A DNA stretch of 64,000 nucleotides from Chlorops oryzae. Lineage: Eukaryota > Arthropoda > Insecta > Diptera > Chloropidae. Positions 45,701 through 56,533 of this stretch are shown here, one piece after another. The stretch's first letter is position 1. Each line of letters opens with the position of its first letter. Location of the stretch: contig CM035808.1 in the NCBI GenBank assembly GCA_020466095.1, forward strand, positions 81,632,779-81,696,778, read 5' to 3'. Under the pieces are notes generated by a model. It saw nothing but the letters and a program-made list of their open reading frames with translations, was not told where the DNA came from and did no database searches. Both the position numbers and the translations under genes were made by a program.

Positions 45701-46011
45701 ACACAGTATATATAGAATACATTGCAAATAACGATTTAAGCGGAACCCAGCGATATTGTTGTAGTTGTCCGAATAGGAAAAGGACAGTTGGATGTTGCGC
45801 ACATGTAGCAACTATAATTTATTATTTATCGCATGCTCGTTACCTATCACGAATTATTCGACCTGCAGAAAAACTAACAAAAATATTTTCCGAAAATAAC
45901 GCAAACGTTGTAATCAACGAATGCAGTGAAGACGGAGACTTAAATTCTTATACAGCTAAAAGCAGGATTAAGGTAACACTGAAAGATGCCGCAATGCTCT
46001 TATTTATTTAA
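42747..46011 (+). pseudogene. Second copy of the DDE_Tnp_4/SWIM transposase, 5'-truncated
   Basis: Starts mid-protein with ATVFGIRKHEQVSAMLNAVI. IFDGTYI (about 42,937) is followed by a TGA, then HQKSTESFYQRKSYSGQK. GDIFVVDRDFWNVV lies at about 43,161-43,202. After the foldback insert (43,334-45,238) the C-terminal part is one open frame to 46,011, with FTGPYQLSSAVSYLAEII and the SWIM finger CSCPNRKRTVGCCAH at about 45,757-45,801. Its last 165 residues equal those of the left copy. The N-terminal Cys region is absent because the palindrome junction lies inside the gene. Stops in the DDE part make it dead. Confidence 0.7.
43334..45238. mobile_element. Foldback insert with 8-bp TSD (right copy)
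   Basis: 1,905 bp with the same ends as the left copy. It is flanked by CTGTACAT (43,326-43,333 and 45,239-45,246), the complement of the left duplication. It sits at the same codon of the transposase, so it was present before the palindrome formed. Its centre (44,000-44,500) differs clearly from the left copy. Confidence 0.8.
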
Positions 46012-46320
46012 TAGGTCAAATTGAAAGTTAAAAGTTAAAAAGGACCCATTTTGCTGTTTAAATCATTTTTCACTGAAAGCAGGTAGAGAACTAAAATAAG
46101 TGTTTTTTTAAAGCAAAGTTATTTTGTTATTAGGTTTCATAGGGGTAGGTTTGTATTAAATCATTCCTTGTAATAGGTATATATAATAGGTGTATATAAA
46201 ATGTTTTTGGATGAAAACATATATACAAAAAAATATGAAAATAAAACATGAAATCAAATCGCAATATTTTGTGCAACAAATCGCTATACCTCTTTCGCTA
46301 ATTTTATATTGTGTTTAATT

Positions 46321-46530
46321 ATATATGGGCATTTCCACACGGACGCGACACTAACGTGAGTAACTTTTAAGTCTTGAATAAAAGAATGCGGTATATAGTT
46401 CTTTTGTTTCTACATACTTTCGTGCAGTTGATGCGGATTTTTATATTTTCAAAAATTTATATAAATATCCAAAAGTCAATTGGATGTATACGGACGCGAC
46501 GAAAAGTTTACTTTTTCTAGAAATGCCCAT
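46321..46530. mobile_element. MITE with ATATATGGGCATTTCC ends (right arm)
   Basis: Mirror copy of 37,195-37,409, with the terminal ATATATGGGCATTTCC and the inverse AGAAATGCCCAT at the far end. Confidence 0.6.
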
Positions 46531-47267
46531 AAAACATATGTTGGCAAGCGGAATCCTTACTTGTTGTTTTGTAAAAAATTCTCAATCCGATTAATAGTTA
46601 ATTGTGAGCCATTTACTCTTCAAAATATAAATGAGCCCGCGCAAAAATGAATATTTGAATAACGTCTAACATGCCGTATAAGTGATGCTTCTGCATGCGC
46701 ACGTCTAGTGCAGCACATCAGTACTGCGAGTGTCTTTATGGGCTAACGTTCTTGTTAATATCTCCTAAAACAACCTCTTAATTTTGATAAAATTTTTTTA
46801 AGTTAAAGGTCATACTCAGATGTATTTTTTTGGAGTAGCGAGAAAGTGGCGAAAACGGGAATACACTGGAAAATTTTTTTTTTATATTTATTTTCTCTTT
46901 TGTGAAAGTTTTTTTCTCATTGTAAAATTAAAAAAAAAATTATTTTTAATTTTTCGTTTTATAAGCTATCTGTAGCCATTTGTTTCATATTTTTATCTTA
47001 ATTCGTTTTTGAGATATAAATTTTTGAAAAAGGGCTTAATAAAAAGGGTTTTGTAAGGATATTTCAAGGACACTGGGAAACAGAAACCTAAAAATCGGTT
47101 CCTACAGTGTGTTAGGGTAGTATCTATTCAAAAATCAACAAAACCTTAAAATCCCTTTCATTGGGCCGATTCACTTTCTGAGTCGGCAAGACCCTTTCGA
47201 ATAATTCGGAGACACTTGGAAAAACACTTGTTTGACACGATTAAGGTGACCAACCATATATTATAAA

Positions 47268-48249
47268 TGTATATCCCTAACAAGCCTAACAAATATGGAA
47301 TAAAATTGTTATGATATGCGACAGTACTACGAAGTAGATGTTTAATGCAATTCCATATTTGGGAAAAACAACAAAAACATTTGATCTGCCGTTAGAAGAG
47401 CACTTCGTAAAAGAACTCTCAAGGCCCATACATGGCACGTGTCGAAATATAATTTGTGATAACTGGTTCACATCTGTTCCCCTTGCAAAGCGTTTGCTTA
47501 AGGAACCATACAAGTTGACTCTTGTTGGTACTGTTATCAGATCGAACAAACGGGAAATTCCCAGAGGATTTGAAGAATTCACGCGTACGAAAGGTGGGAA
47601 CATCCATGTTCTGTTATGACGGCCCATTAACACTCGTGTCGTACAAACCAAAGCCATCGAAAATGGTTTATTTGTTGTCTTCTTGTCACCCAGACGGAGC
47701 AGTTGACGACACCACTGGCAAACCGGAAATGATCTTATATTACAATCAAACGAAAGGTGGGGTGGAAATATTTGACCAAATGTGTTCGTTGATGTCATGT
47801 TCACGAAAAACAAATAAATGGCCAATGGCAATATTTTATGGTATGCTAAAGATTGCCTTCATAAACTCTTACGTTATTTATTTCCATAATATGGAATCTT
47901 TAAATAAAAAACCTTTGAAGCGCAGGGAGTATATGAAAGCACTTCGACATCATTGGTAAGTCCTTGGATGAATAAACGACTACACTGTCCTACACTGTCA
48001 AGAAACTCGCGTCAAAACATTCAAAATTGCTTACTTGAAGAAAACAACAACGTTTGTGGAAACAGTAGCGTTCAGCCAAATGAGTCTATTAATCCTGGAG
48101 GAAGTGATGATCAAGCTCTATCAAGAAAGAGACGATATTGTGCTTTTTGTCCTTCAAAAGTTCGTCGTATGCCCAAAATGGTGTGTATGAAATGCGATAA
48201 GTCTGTATGTGGAGAACAAACAAATCTATTGTGCAACTCTTGTATATAA
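47268..48249 (+). pseudogene. piggyBac-like transposase 2, C-terminal two thirds
   Basis: Starts mid-protein just outside the palindrome (YIPNKPNKYGIK). Motifs are ICDNWFTSVPLAKRLL (about 47,454, second catalytic Asp), MFCYDGPLTLVSYKPK (about 47,608) and YNQTKGGVEIFDQMC (about 47,739). The last is the GGVD site, with Glu where the family has Asp. Then KWPMAIFYGMLKIAFINSY follows, and the C-terminal finger YCAFCPSKVRR...VCMKCDKSVC...LLCNSC. These are very close to the founding lepidopteran piggyBac and clearly differ from element 1. Frameshifts lie near 47,320, 47,600 and 47,950. The N-terminus is missing. No TIR or TTAA was identified. Confidence 0.85.
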
Positions 48250-49850
48250 AAGTTCGTTATTATTGTCTTTTATATTAAAAAAGACTGAAAGGAGTATTAA
48301 GTGAAAGCCTAAGTACAAAAAAATAAGTTATTTTAGATTTAAGAATCAAATGTGAGTCATTGAATGAAGACTGTTAAGGTTTTTTTTAGTTTTTGAAAGC
48401 ATATTTAAGTTTCTTGTTATTTCCCTTTAATATATACAGGTTTGGTTATTAAAATGAGCCGAAGTGACTGACAATAAATGAAGTGATGTATTTAAATTAC
48501 AATCTGTTCACATTTTTTTTAAAAACATCCTTAAAGATAGTAAAAACAAACACACGTCGCTCAGGCGTATCGTTAACTGTTCAAGGTAAAAAATAACGTT
48601 ATCTTTCTAGGGTTAATATAAAGAAAACAAAAACAGAAAAAGAGATTTTTTTAGAAGCAATGAAATAGTTTTCTTGGATCTTTTAAAGCAATCATGCGTC
48701 TCTTTTCTTCATTCCTTTTTTTTATTATTTTATTTTTTTTTTTTGTCCACTGTAAAACGCAACATTAATCAGTGATTCCAGTTTTCCCTTTTCTCCGTTT
48801 TCTTTTTTTCCTTTTTTTTATTTTTGTGCTCTTCCGCCTTATCCAGTTCTCCATTTTTCTGTTGGAATTTCCCATCCAATAATATGCTTTCCAAAAAAAA
48901 AATTAAATCTAAATTCGCTTTTGGTCTCTCCGCCAGATTTATTTTTGCTCTCATAGGGATCCCGCTAGATAGCTTTTTGTCTTTCTGCCAAATCTGCTGC
49001 GCCTTAAGCGATATCGCCAAGTTAACTTTTCTTATTTCCGTAATTATATAGATCCATGTCTGCTGCCTTTTTATGAATTTCCTAATAGAATAAGTCATAA
49101 GTAAATGAATATAAAAAAAAATATATATAAAAAAAAATAAATAAAAATCATGAAAAATACTTCAAAATAAAAAATTAACTTTTTTTCTTGTTGGAAAAAT
49201 CTATAATATGTGGTAAGATCCCATAAAGGTCTGTGGATTTCCCGATAGGGCTTACAGGTATTTCTTCAACGCTGAAAATTCAAATTGGAGCCATGGTACA
49301 CAGCGTCGCGTCTACATACATCTCGTGGCCAAAAATAGAAGTAGTTGTGCTAGAGCAATGAAATTTGGCATGGAGGTTTATTTTCATAAAATAGAAAAAT
49401 TTTAAAAAAATTTTGAAAATCAAACTACCCCAACCGCCACCCCCATATAAAGGGGATGCAAATTCCGCAATTTTAGTCCTAGAGAAATTTGGAACAGAGT
49501 TTACTGCTGTGCTCCAAAATTGCAAAAACTTAATTTAATTTGCTTCCACTCCCACTTTTTGTGCTACGCCCACTGAAAGTTGGTAAATAGAGTACTTTCG
49601 AAACCCCCTTTATCATCCTAAGTTACCGAAAAAATTTGAAAAAAATTTTTAGTACTTAAAAGTTAAAATGAAATTTTGAAAATTAAAAAAAAGACCCAAA
49701 GAAGTCACTTTTTTGAAAGTTCAATTGTCTAACGCTCAAAAACTAAGAAACTGATTGTAAGAAATGCTAAATCGTTGGAAAGGGAAAGGTTTTTTGCTTC
49801 ATACAAAAAAAATTTTATTTTACTTCAGCGAGCGGTTATGGAGCGCATTG
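48250..49850. other. No recognised gene
   Basis: AT-rich with many poly-A/T runs. Around 49,300-49,620 is a stretch with 'CCCCAACCGCCACCCCCAT' and 'GCTACGCCCACTG' phrases like those in the DINE-like elements, perhaps an old repeat. Nothing firmer. Confidence 0.35.
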
Positions 49851-49859
49851 GCAAAATGT

Positions 49860-50060
49860 CGTAAAGTAACCATGGTTTCTTTTGACGTAGTTTCACTGGT
49901 TCCGAACACTCCCATTGACTTTGCGCTGAAAGCAATTGAACGACAGTGGGACATGATAGAAAAACACACGATGATAACAAGACAACTATTTAAGACCGTT
50001 AAGTTGGCGCTGCTTTTTTTGAATTTAAAAAAAATAAAGGATGTGCTGGATTGTGCCGCG
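49860..50060 (+). pseudogene. Penelope-like reverse transcriptase scrap
   Basis: The frame reads VTMVSFDVVSLVPNTPIDFA then LKAIERQWDMIEKHT. 'SFDVVSL..N.P...A...L...W..I..HT' is the characteristic RT block of Penelope-like elements, with the first catalytic Asp in FDVVSL. The text stops by about 50,060. No GIY-YIG part is nearby, so it is a separate scrap from the one at 12.3 kb. Confidence 0.65.
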
Positions 50061-50845
50061 CTTGTGCGGGATTGAAAAAAAATTTCCTTAAATACATTTT
50101 TTATGTGGAGGTCCTTCTTTTTCCCTCGTGTTAACCCCGCAATTTTGGAATTTCTTATCAGAGAACAATTCCCTGCAATGTAATCACATGTGCTGCTATG
50201 TGAAACATTTAAAAAACAATTTGCTTTTAACATACAATTTTACGAGGATTTGCTGGATTGTTCCGGGATTGTGCAGCTATGTGCGGGATGGAAAAGAAAA
50301 AATCATATTGAAATACAATTTTAACCCACTAACGACGAATGTGTAGAAAAATTCCAAAAAATATACCTAATTTAGATACATTTCAGCTAGAGTTAGGTGA
50401 AAGGTATCTCAAAGCTTTTAAAAAGAGCTGATAGAAGAGAGATGGAAGTAAACAAAAAAATTTTTGGAGTATATAGGAGAGGGCTTAGGGTGGAAATAAG
50501 CGGATCAAAATTTCGAAATTTTACTAAGTCAAACATTTTTAACAAAAATTTCTCTGAAAATAAAATGGGTTGGACTCTCCGGAAAAACTCTTGGCATCTT
50601 ATAGACTTAGATGTCTTTTAATCTTATAAAGAACCATAATTCCGATATAGCTCACTTTTCTGGGCTATAGGTACGAATTTATTGCATGGGTATTAAAATA
50701 CCCAATTAGGTATTAAAGAGTTCTCAAACACATGAGATATAAAAAGATTTTTCAATTAAAAATATGTATTTTTTGTGCTATAATGTATAAAAAACAATTT
50801 AATAATTTTTTTTATTGATAAATACATGTCAGATTCAAAATTTTA
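50061..50845. other. No recognised feature
   Basis: Two similar phrases (GTGCTGGATTGTGCCGCG at 50,042 and GTGCGGGATGGAAAAG at 50,280) hint at an internal duplication. No coding signal. Confidence 0.3.
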
Positions 50846-50847
50846 AG

Positions 50848-52248
50848 CTATTTAGATTTTTTAATCTTAGTAAGGTTTCTTGGTTCACCAGCATGAAACT
50901 GTGCAAAACATTCCTTTGCGTGTAGGTAAGCATTACATTTTGTGCACCCATACTCCGTATTGCCTCCACATTGCCTCCCACATTTGCCTATCTTTTGAAT
51001 CATGTGATCAAATTTATCCATCCGCTTAGCCATTACCTGCGAATTGGTGACTACTTTTCTATAAACACGGCAACGATTATCAGATTTTGATATCAATGCT
51101 TCGACAACACTAATGCAAAAATCAAGTTGACTCATAAATGGCATGCCTTCAACTTTTCTTCAGGTACAGCGCAGCTTCCAAGCATATACGATAGCAGCAT
51201 TCACAGCATTAGTGAGTAACGGCCAATACCATTTTTCCCGCGAACTTGAATCCGATATTTGTTCATAGCATTATCAAACAAATCAACTCCTCCCATTCGC
51301 TGATTGTATTGATTTATAAGATGTGGTTGCTCAATCGTTGTCATCTTCTTACTTTTTCAGTCAAATAGTTTGGCTCGGCATATTGGTTCTACTCCCAAGA
51401 AGTTGGACATCACAGTGACCACCTTCAACAAATATTGTCAGTAATGCAGGAAAATAGTGGCATAAATACATATTTACCGAATGATCATTCCAACGAACAG
51501 CTATTATTTTGTTGTTTTTGCGAAAACAAAATCTGATGATCCTCGCGGCTTTTTTTTTCATCAATTTGAGATCATCTAATAGTGCATGATTTGTGCAATT
51601 GTCGCAAACGGTACCAGTTGCAAAATATCCTCTTTGAGTCAGAATGTAAAATAAATTATGACTACTAAAAAAGTTATCAAATGTAACATTGTGTTGCGTT
51701 GGATCTGATTTATTTTCCAACAACCTTAAAACCACATTCTCTCCAAAACTATAATTGGCATTTTTTTTTGGCAAACGGAATAAAAGAGTAGCAGTATCCT
51801 GCCGCTGAAACTAAAACGCAATATTTGTAACCAAATCGTATTGGTTTGCCTCTAATAAACATTTTCAAAGAGTGTCGACCGTAGTTTGCAATTATTTGTT
51901 TACTCACCGACTGTGAGAAAACACACCAAATTGCATGAGTTTCTTCATAAGGATATTATTTAGCGGAGTAACTTTTGCAAATTTATCGCTTACATCAAGA
52001 TTTTTATTGTCACAAACGTGTATATTTTGTTTTATTTGTTCGAACCTATCTCGACTGATTGCATCTTTTACAATCTGACATCCTAGAGATGCTTGGTTTG
52101 CCCAGTAAGATCTGGTGGTCGGCAAAGTATTATATCCTGTAAGATACAAGATTCCCAAAAATGTTTTTATTTCTGTAATTGTGCAAATTAAACCAGCAAC
52201 ATTCTTTTCTCCAGCATATTCATTTGTTCTTCCGACGAAAATATTCAA
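50848..52248 (-). pseudogene. piggyBac-like transposase 3, broken
   Basis: Minus strand from 52,248: NIFVGRTNEYAGEKNVAGLI, TEIKTFLGILYLTGYNTLPT, and ISRDRFEQIKQNIHVCDNKN, the N-terminal part of a DDE_Tnp_1_7 domain. After shifts come GENVVLRLLENKSD and VTFDNFFSSHNLFYILTQRG (about 51,690-51,630, catalytic Asp of the D-N-F block). The GGVD block is present in shifted frames around 51,290. The C-terminal Cys-rich finger GCTKCNAYLHAKECFAQFH closes it (about 50,960-50,905). This is a third piggyBac lineage, closer in style to the PGBD-type proteins than to elements 1 and 2. Inactive. Confidence 0.75.
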
Positions 52249-52424
52249 GACTTCTTCATCTTATTCTTTTAATGGAATGTTTTTGTTAAAAACGTGCATC
52301 AGAGGCAGAGGAGTCAGGCAGCATCATATAAAAAAAATTTGTGGACAATTTGGTTTGGCTGTTTTTAATTTCAATCGTTGTCTCCTTATTCTTAACGAAT
52401 TTTATTGATTACGAGCTCTAAACC

Positions 52425-52617
52425 TGTTAAAGTATTTTCCGCTGTATTCCCAATAGAAAACACCATCTAAATACTTTAGTGTGAATAAATAAAGCGAAAG
52501 GAAACAAATAGATTATTTTCAATCGTTTATTTAGTTAATGTCCTTATTATTTATGCACAATTTATAACCTTGATACCAATAACTCCTAGAAACTACTTGA
52601 TTAACTTCCCTTAGTCC
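52425..52617 (-). mobile_element. Outer part of the 3' LTR of element C
   Basis: Reverse-oriented LTR end: CTTTAACA at the outer edge (52,425), with GGAATACAGCGGAAAATACT just inside. It matches the end of element B's LTRs (GGAATACAGCAGAAAATACT). It is cut at 52,617 by element B and resumes at 60,348. Confidence 0.8.
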
Positions 52618-53480
52618 TGTTGTGAGTCAACACTTGACTCACGAGCATTTAACAGTTTTACCGTTGGTCACCTCAAAAGTCCAGCACTACGAAACAGCAA
52701 CAAACTCATGAGCAAGCTAAACGTCCAGCCCAAGCAACGCACAACAACAACAAAGACAACCTCACCGAAACTGTAACTCGAGCACTTTTGGCACACGACG
52801 GGAACGGTGAATGGGCACAACAACAACAACAGCAGAATCGTAAGCCAACGTCGTAAGCGAATTTCAATACAAGGAAATTCGTGAAGAACAATTGTAACAC
52901 CTGTTTGGGTTTAGAATGCAAGTCGGCAAATTAAAGCCGAACACAACAACAACAACAGCAACTTTATGGTACACGCAGGTCAGCGTAGAACTTACGAAAT
53001 AGTTCCAGAAGCTTCGACCTACAACTACGCAATATTCGACTAGCATTGATTGGGAAATCGACTATGCAGCATCGACACTTTTGTATTATAAAAGCCAATG
53101 ATCGAGAATGAGGAGGGACACTTAGCGAGAAGCAGTTTGCGGGATCTCAACTCTTACGTATGTACTCACCAGTGGCAACAGCGGAAGAGTGTGGATCTTA
53201 GTGTTTCAAAATGTAGGGATTTAGGGAAGTTAATCCAGTAGTTGCTAGAAGTTTTTGTAAGGTAATAACTTGTGAATAGACAATAAGGACTCTAGCCTAA
53301 TAAAAGATTCGAAAACAATCTATTTGGTGTCCTTTTCGTTTTGTTTATTTGCACTGAAATATTCAGACGTTGTATTCAATCGGGAATACAGCAGAAAATA
53401 CTTTAACATTGGCGCAGCCGGTATTCGACTGACTTTCAGTTGGAGACGAACCAAGGCTCAAAACTTGTAATAAGAGAAAT

Positions 53481-53862
53481 ACATCTGCCCGGTAGAAAGT
53501 GTGGAATAACGAATGCAAAGCTAACGCGGAACCTTGGAGGTTTTAAAAAGGTGGTTATCATCATCCGAATTAGCAAAAGCTCGTGTCCATAATCTCTACC
53601 GACTCAGACATTAAGAAAATTTTTTTTTTCTTCTCTCACAAAATACATTTTTTAAATAAAAGAGTCACAAATTAAAAAATTTCTTTTTACATCTGCCCGG
53701 TAGAAAGTGTGGAATAACGAATGCAAAGCTAACGCGGAACCTTGGAGGTTTTAAAAAGGTGGTTATCATCATCCGAATTAGCAAAAGCTCGTGTCCATAA
53801 TCTCTACCGACTCAGACATTAAGAACATTTTTTTTCTTCTCTCGCAAATTACATTTTTCAAC
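53481..53862 (+). repeat. Tandem duplication in the leader of element B
   Basis: Two copies of a 208-bp unit starting ACATCTGCCCGGTAGAAAGT (53,481 and 53,689). The first 125 bases or so are identical. It lies between the primer site and gag. Confidence 0.95.
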
Positions 53863-53911
53863 ATTCAACGGTAGCAGAAAGTCACAGAAGGAAGAACCAA
53901 TATGCAGCAAT

Positions 53912-53925
53912 CAACTATAAAAAGG
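53912..53925 (+). promoter_or_regulatory. Candidate splice donor in the B leader
   Basis: AAAGGGTGAGTAC matches a strong donor. Element A has ATGGTAAGTAC at the same place (about 31,115). The position before gag resembles the donor used for subgenomic RNA in 17.6/gypsy relatives. Confidence 0.4.
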
Positions 53926-54094
53926 GTGAGTACAAAAAATTTAAAACAATATTTTATCGCAGAGTCCTTTTTGTTTTGAATTGCATTTCATACGGACTTG
54001 TGTCGTATTCATATTAAACGTATAGAAAAGCAAAAATTTTGAAGCAACAGCTTAAGCAAATTCTAATCAGATCACCCTAACGTCAATAGTAACG

Positions 54095-55261
54095 ATGGCA
54101 AATCAACATCAAGCTGATGAAGTAATGGAGAAGGTCGTAAACCTAGTGCCATGTTTTTCTGGCCAAGACCACCCAGAACTAAAATCTGAAGTAGAAAAAT
54201 TTATCACACGTTTAGATTTACTAAAAAGCATGGCACAAAATATGGATACGCAGGACATTATAAAATGCGTGAAACAGAGATTATCAGGATTAGCTTACAT
54301 AAAGGCTAGCCAGAACAGTTTTAATAGTATAGATGAACTTGGGGATTTTATAAAGAAAAATTTCTTAAAACATAGAAGTTTAGAAGCGATTAGATTTGAG
54401 ATTGAAAGCGCTGCTGAATTTTCACATGAAATAGCGTCAACATTTGGGGAAAGGATAGAGTCCTTGTTAAAAAATGCCGAACAATTGATTAGGGAGTCGT
54501 GAAATGCATCTGAAGCAGTATCAGCACTTAGCGAGTACCAAAAACTGGCTAAAAATAAATTCATTTTCGGAGTAAAAGATCAGTATTTGCAACTCCGTCT
54601 AGAAGGACATAGGGATAAGCCTCTCTCGTTTTTGATTAAAATAGCAGAAGACTCAGAAAACATTTATGTGGAAAATAGAAATTTAAATCAATTTTTTAAC
54701 AATTCGCAAACAATTAGTTGCTCTTTTTGTAATGTGGCGGGCCATACACGAGATATTTGCCAGCAGAGGATAAATACCCCTTACTGCATTATTTGCCTTG
54801 AATATGGCCATGGGCAAAATGCAAATTGCAGTAAAAATAGAACAGAGCCAGGACTTGATCCAATAACCTGCACATATTGTTGGAAGGAAGGTCATTTAGA
54901 AATCGAATGTTTTGGCAGGATAAGAAACCTATTTTGCAATATATGTCAAGTGAGAGGTCACGAAACCAAAAAATTTTGTAAGAGTAGGCGAGATGAAAAT
55001 AATATGCAAGAAGATCAACACCTGAATAGAGTACCATTTAGAACGAACGCAGCTCAAAATAGGGCAGAAAATTTTAATTATAATCAGTCCTACAACCACC
55101 AATTTTCACCACATATGGGATTAAATAGTTTCATAAATAATTGTCCTCAAAGTAATTATAATGATATACAGTGCTACAATTGCTCTCAATTTGGGCACAC
55201 AGCGAGATTTTGTAATGATAATATCCTGGGAAATGCCCAGCGGCCCGGTCAAGGCCCGTAG
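54095..55261 (+). pseudogene. Element B gag with five CCHC zinc knuckles; one stop
   Basis: ATG 54,095, one frame to TAG at 55,259, with a single TGA at 54,500-54,502. The first part resembles a gypsy-type capsid (SGQDHPELKSEVEKFITRLD, then CVKQRLSGLAY). From about 54,716 come five knuckles: CSFCNVAGHTRDIC, CIICLEYGHGQNANC, CTYCWKEGHLEIEC, CNICQVRGHETKKFC and CYNCSQFGHTARFC. Two of them have x5 before the last Cys. Most gypsy-type gags have one or two. The protein packages element RNA in particles. At 388 codons it is of ordinary gag length. Only one mutation blocks it. Confidence 0.9.
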
Positions 55262-56533
55262 ATCGGAATGCCTAATTAAAATGCACAGTTAAGAGGCAAA
55301 AACAAAACAAGTTTAAAGAAGGAGTAAAATCCCAGAAGAAAAGCGATAGCCATGAAAAGAATGTTATAAAGTTGAAAGAATCATATTTAAACAAAATATT
55401 CTTTGATGAAATATAAGAAAGCGAACATTTTAAGAGTCCTATCAGAATAGAAAGCAATAAGGAAATTGCGTTGAAAAATAAAGTATTAGAAAGAAGAAGA
55501 GTGCATTTAAGCGAAGAAATAGAAACACAGCTTCATAAAATTAATAATACTGCCGAAATAACAGAAGATCATGAGGAAAATAATGAAGATAATGTGACAA
55601 AATTAGTTACTCATTGCCGAAAGTACAGTAGAAATATCGAAACGGTAGATCCAGTGTCAGACGACACGTTTATAGTGCTTCCATGCGGACAGGCTATAAA
55701 TGAAAAAATTAAATTGTTAGTGGACACAGGTTCAGATACAAGTTTGGTTAAACTAGAGGCGTTTGGTGAGAAAACTGATAGTATAGGAAAAGAAAAGAGG
55801 CAGCCGGAGAATTTTTTTAACAGAGAAAAGAATGGGAAGCAGTCAAGAATCAATAATATCAATAAAGATATATCTTTATACAACAATGATAGACAAATTG
55901 TATCACTACCATTTCTTGTTTCCAACTTTAGTGATAGGATTTGTACTGAGGAGACAGTCACGATCCAAGCTAATGAAGCAAGAGTAGAAGAAATTTGTGC
56001 AAAAAGATTGTCAGGAGAGTTAGTAGTGCATAAAAAAGATATTATGCCAGATTTAATAAGAAAATCGCCCAAGATTATTGGCGGAAAAGGAGTTGTACCT
56101 ATTTTGGAAATCAGTGAGCTTGAAGTGAATAAAGAGTCAGGTAGTGAAGATTATAAACGCGATGAAGAAGTCGACAGAAATCGTTATGGTAATTTATTGA
56201 AGAAGGAATATGATTTTTCATGTAAAGAAGAAATATCAGAGGAAAATTTTAAGGACCTACTGAGTAGGCCACACAGTCCCGCAATAAAGGCACCACATTT
56301 ACCCTGGCAGGGAAATATAGAAAGAGTTAAAATTCATGAAGCAAAGAATTTAATAAAAAAATGCGATTTTATTGACATGTCAGCTATCTTCAATAATCCA
56401 AATGTAATTAAAGAAGTATCAATGAAGTTCTGTGATACAGTAAAAGCGATGTTTGGTAGTTTTGTTAAAACGGTTTTTCTCATACAAAAAATTTTAAAAT
56501 GGCAAGGCGTGAACTGCCATATAAAGTCAAATA

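Larger units (their letters stand above)
42747..47198. repeat. Right arm of the large palindrome
   Basis: Inverted copy of 36,574-41,190. It starts inside the transposase frame at ACAGCGACCGTATTTGG, directly beside the right TIR of the left transposon. It ends near AGACCCTTTC, next to piggyBac-like element 2. Confidence 0.9.

Noticed and set aside
36574..47198. Palindrome as a pure assembly or read artefact
   Set aside because: Arms differ in patches by more than sequencing error, and the two foldback inserts differ in length and centre; an artefact would give uniform near-identity. Not fully excluded without reads.
48769..49098. 109-codon minus ORF rich in K and E
   Set aside because: Comes from a T-rich tract read in reverse; low complexity.
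52706..53046. Minus-strand ORFs with runs of C and V in the LTRs of element B (also 59,654-60,046)
   Set aside because: They read the CAA-rich part of the LTR backwards; low complexity and identical in both LTRs by descent.
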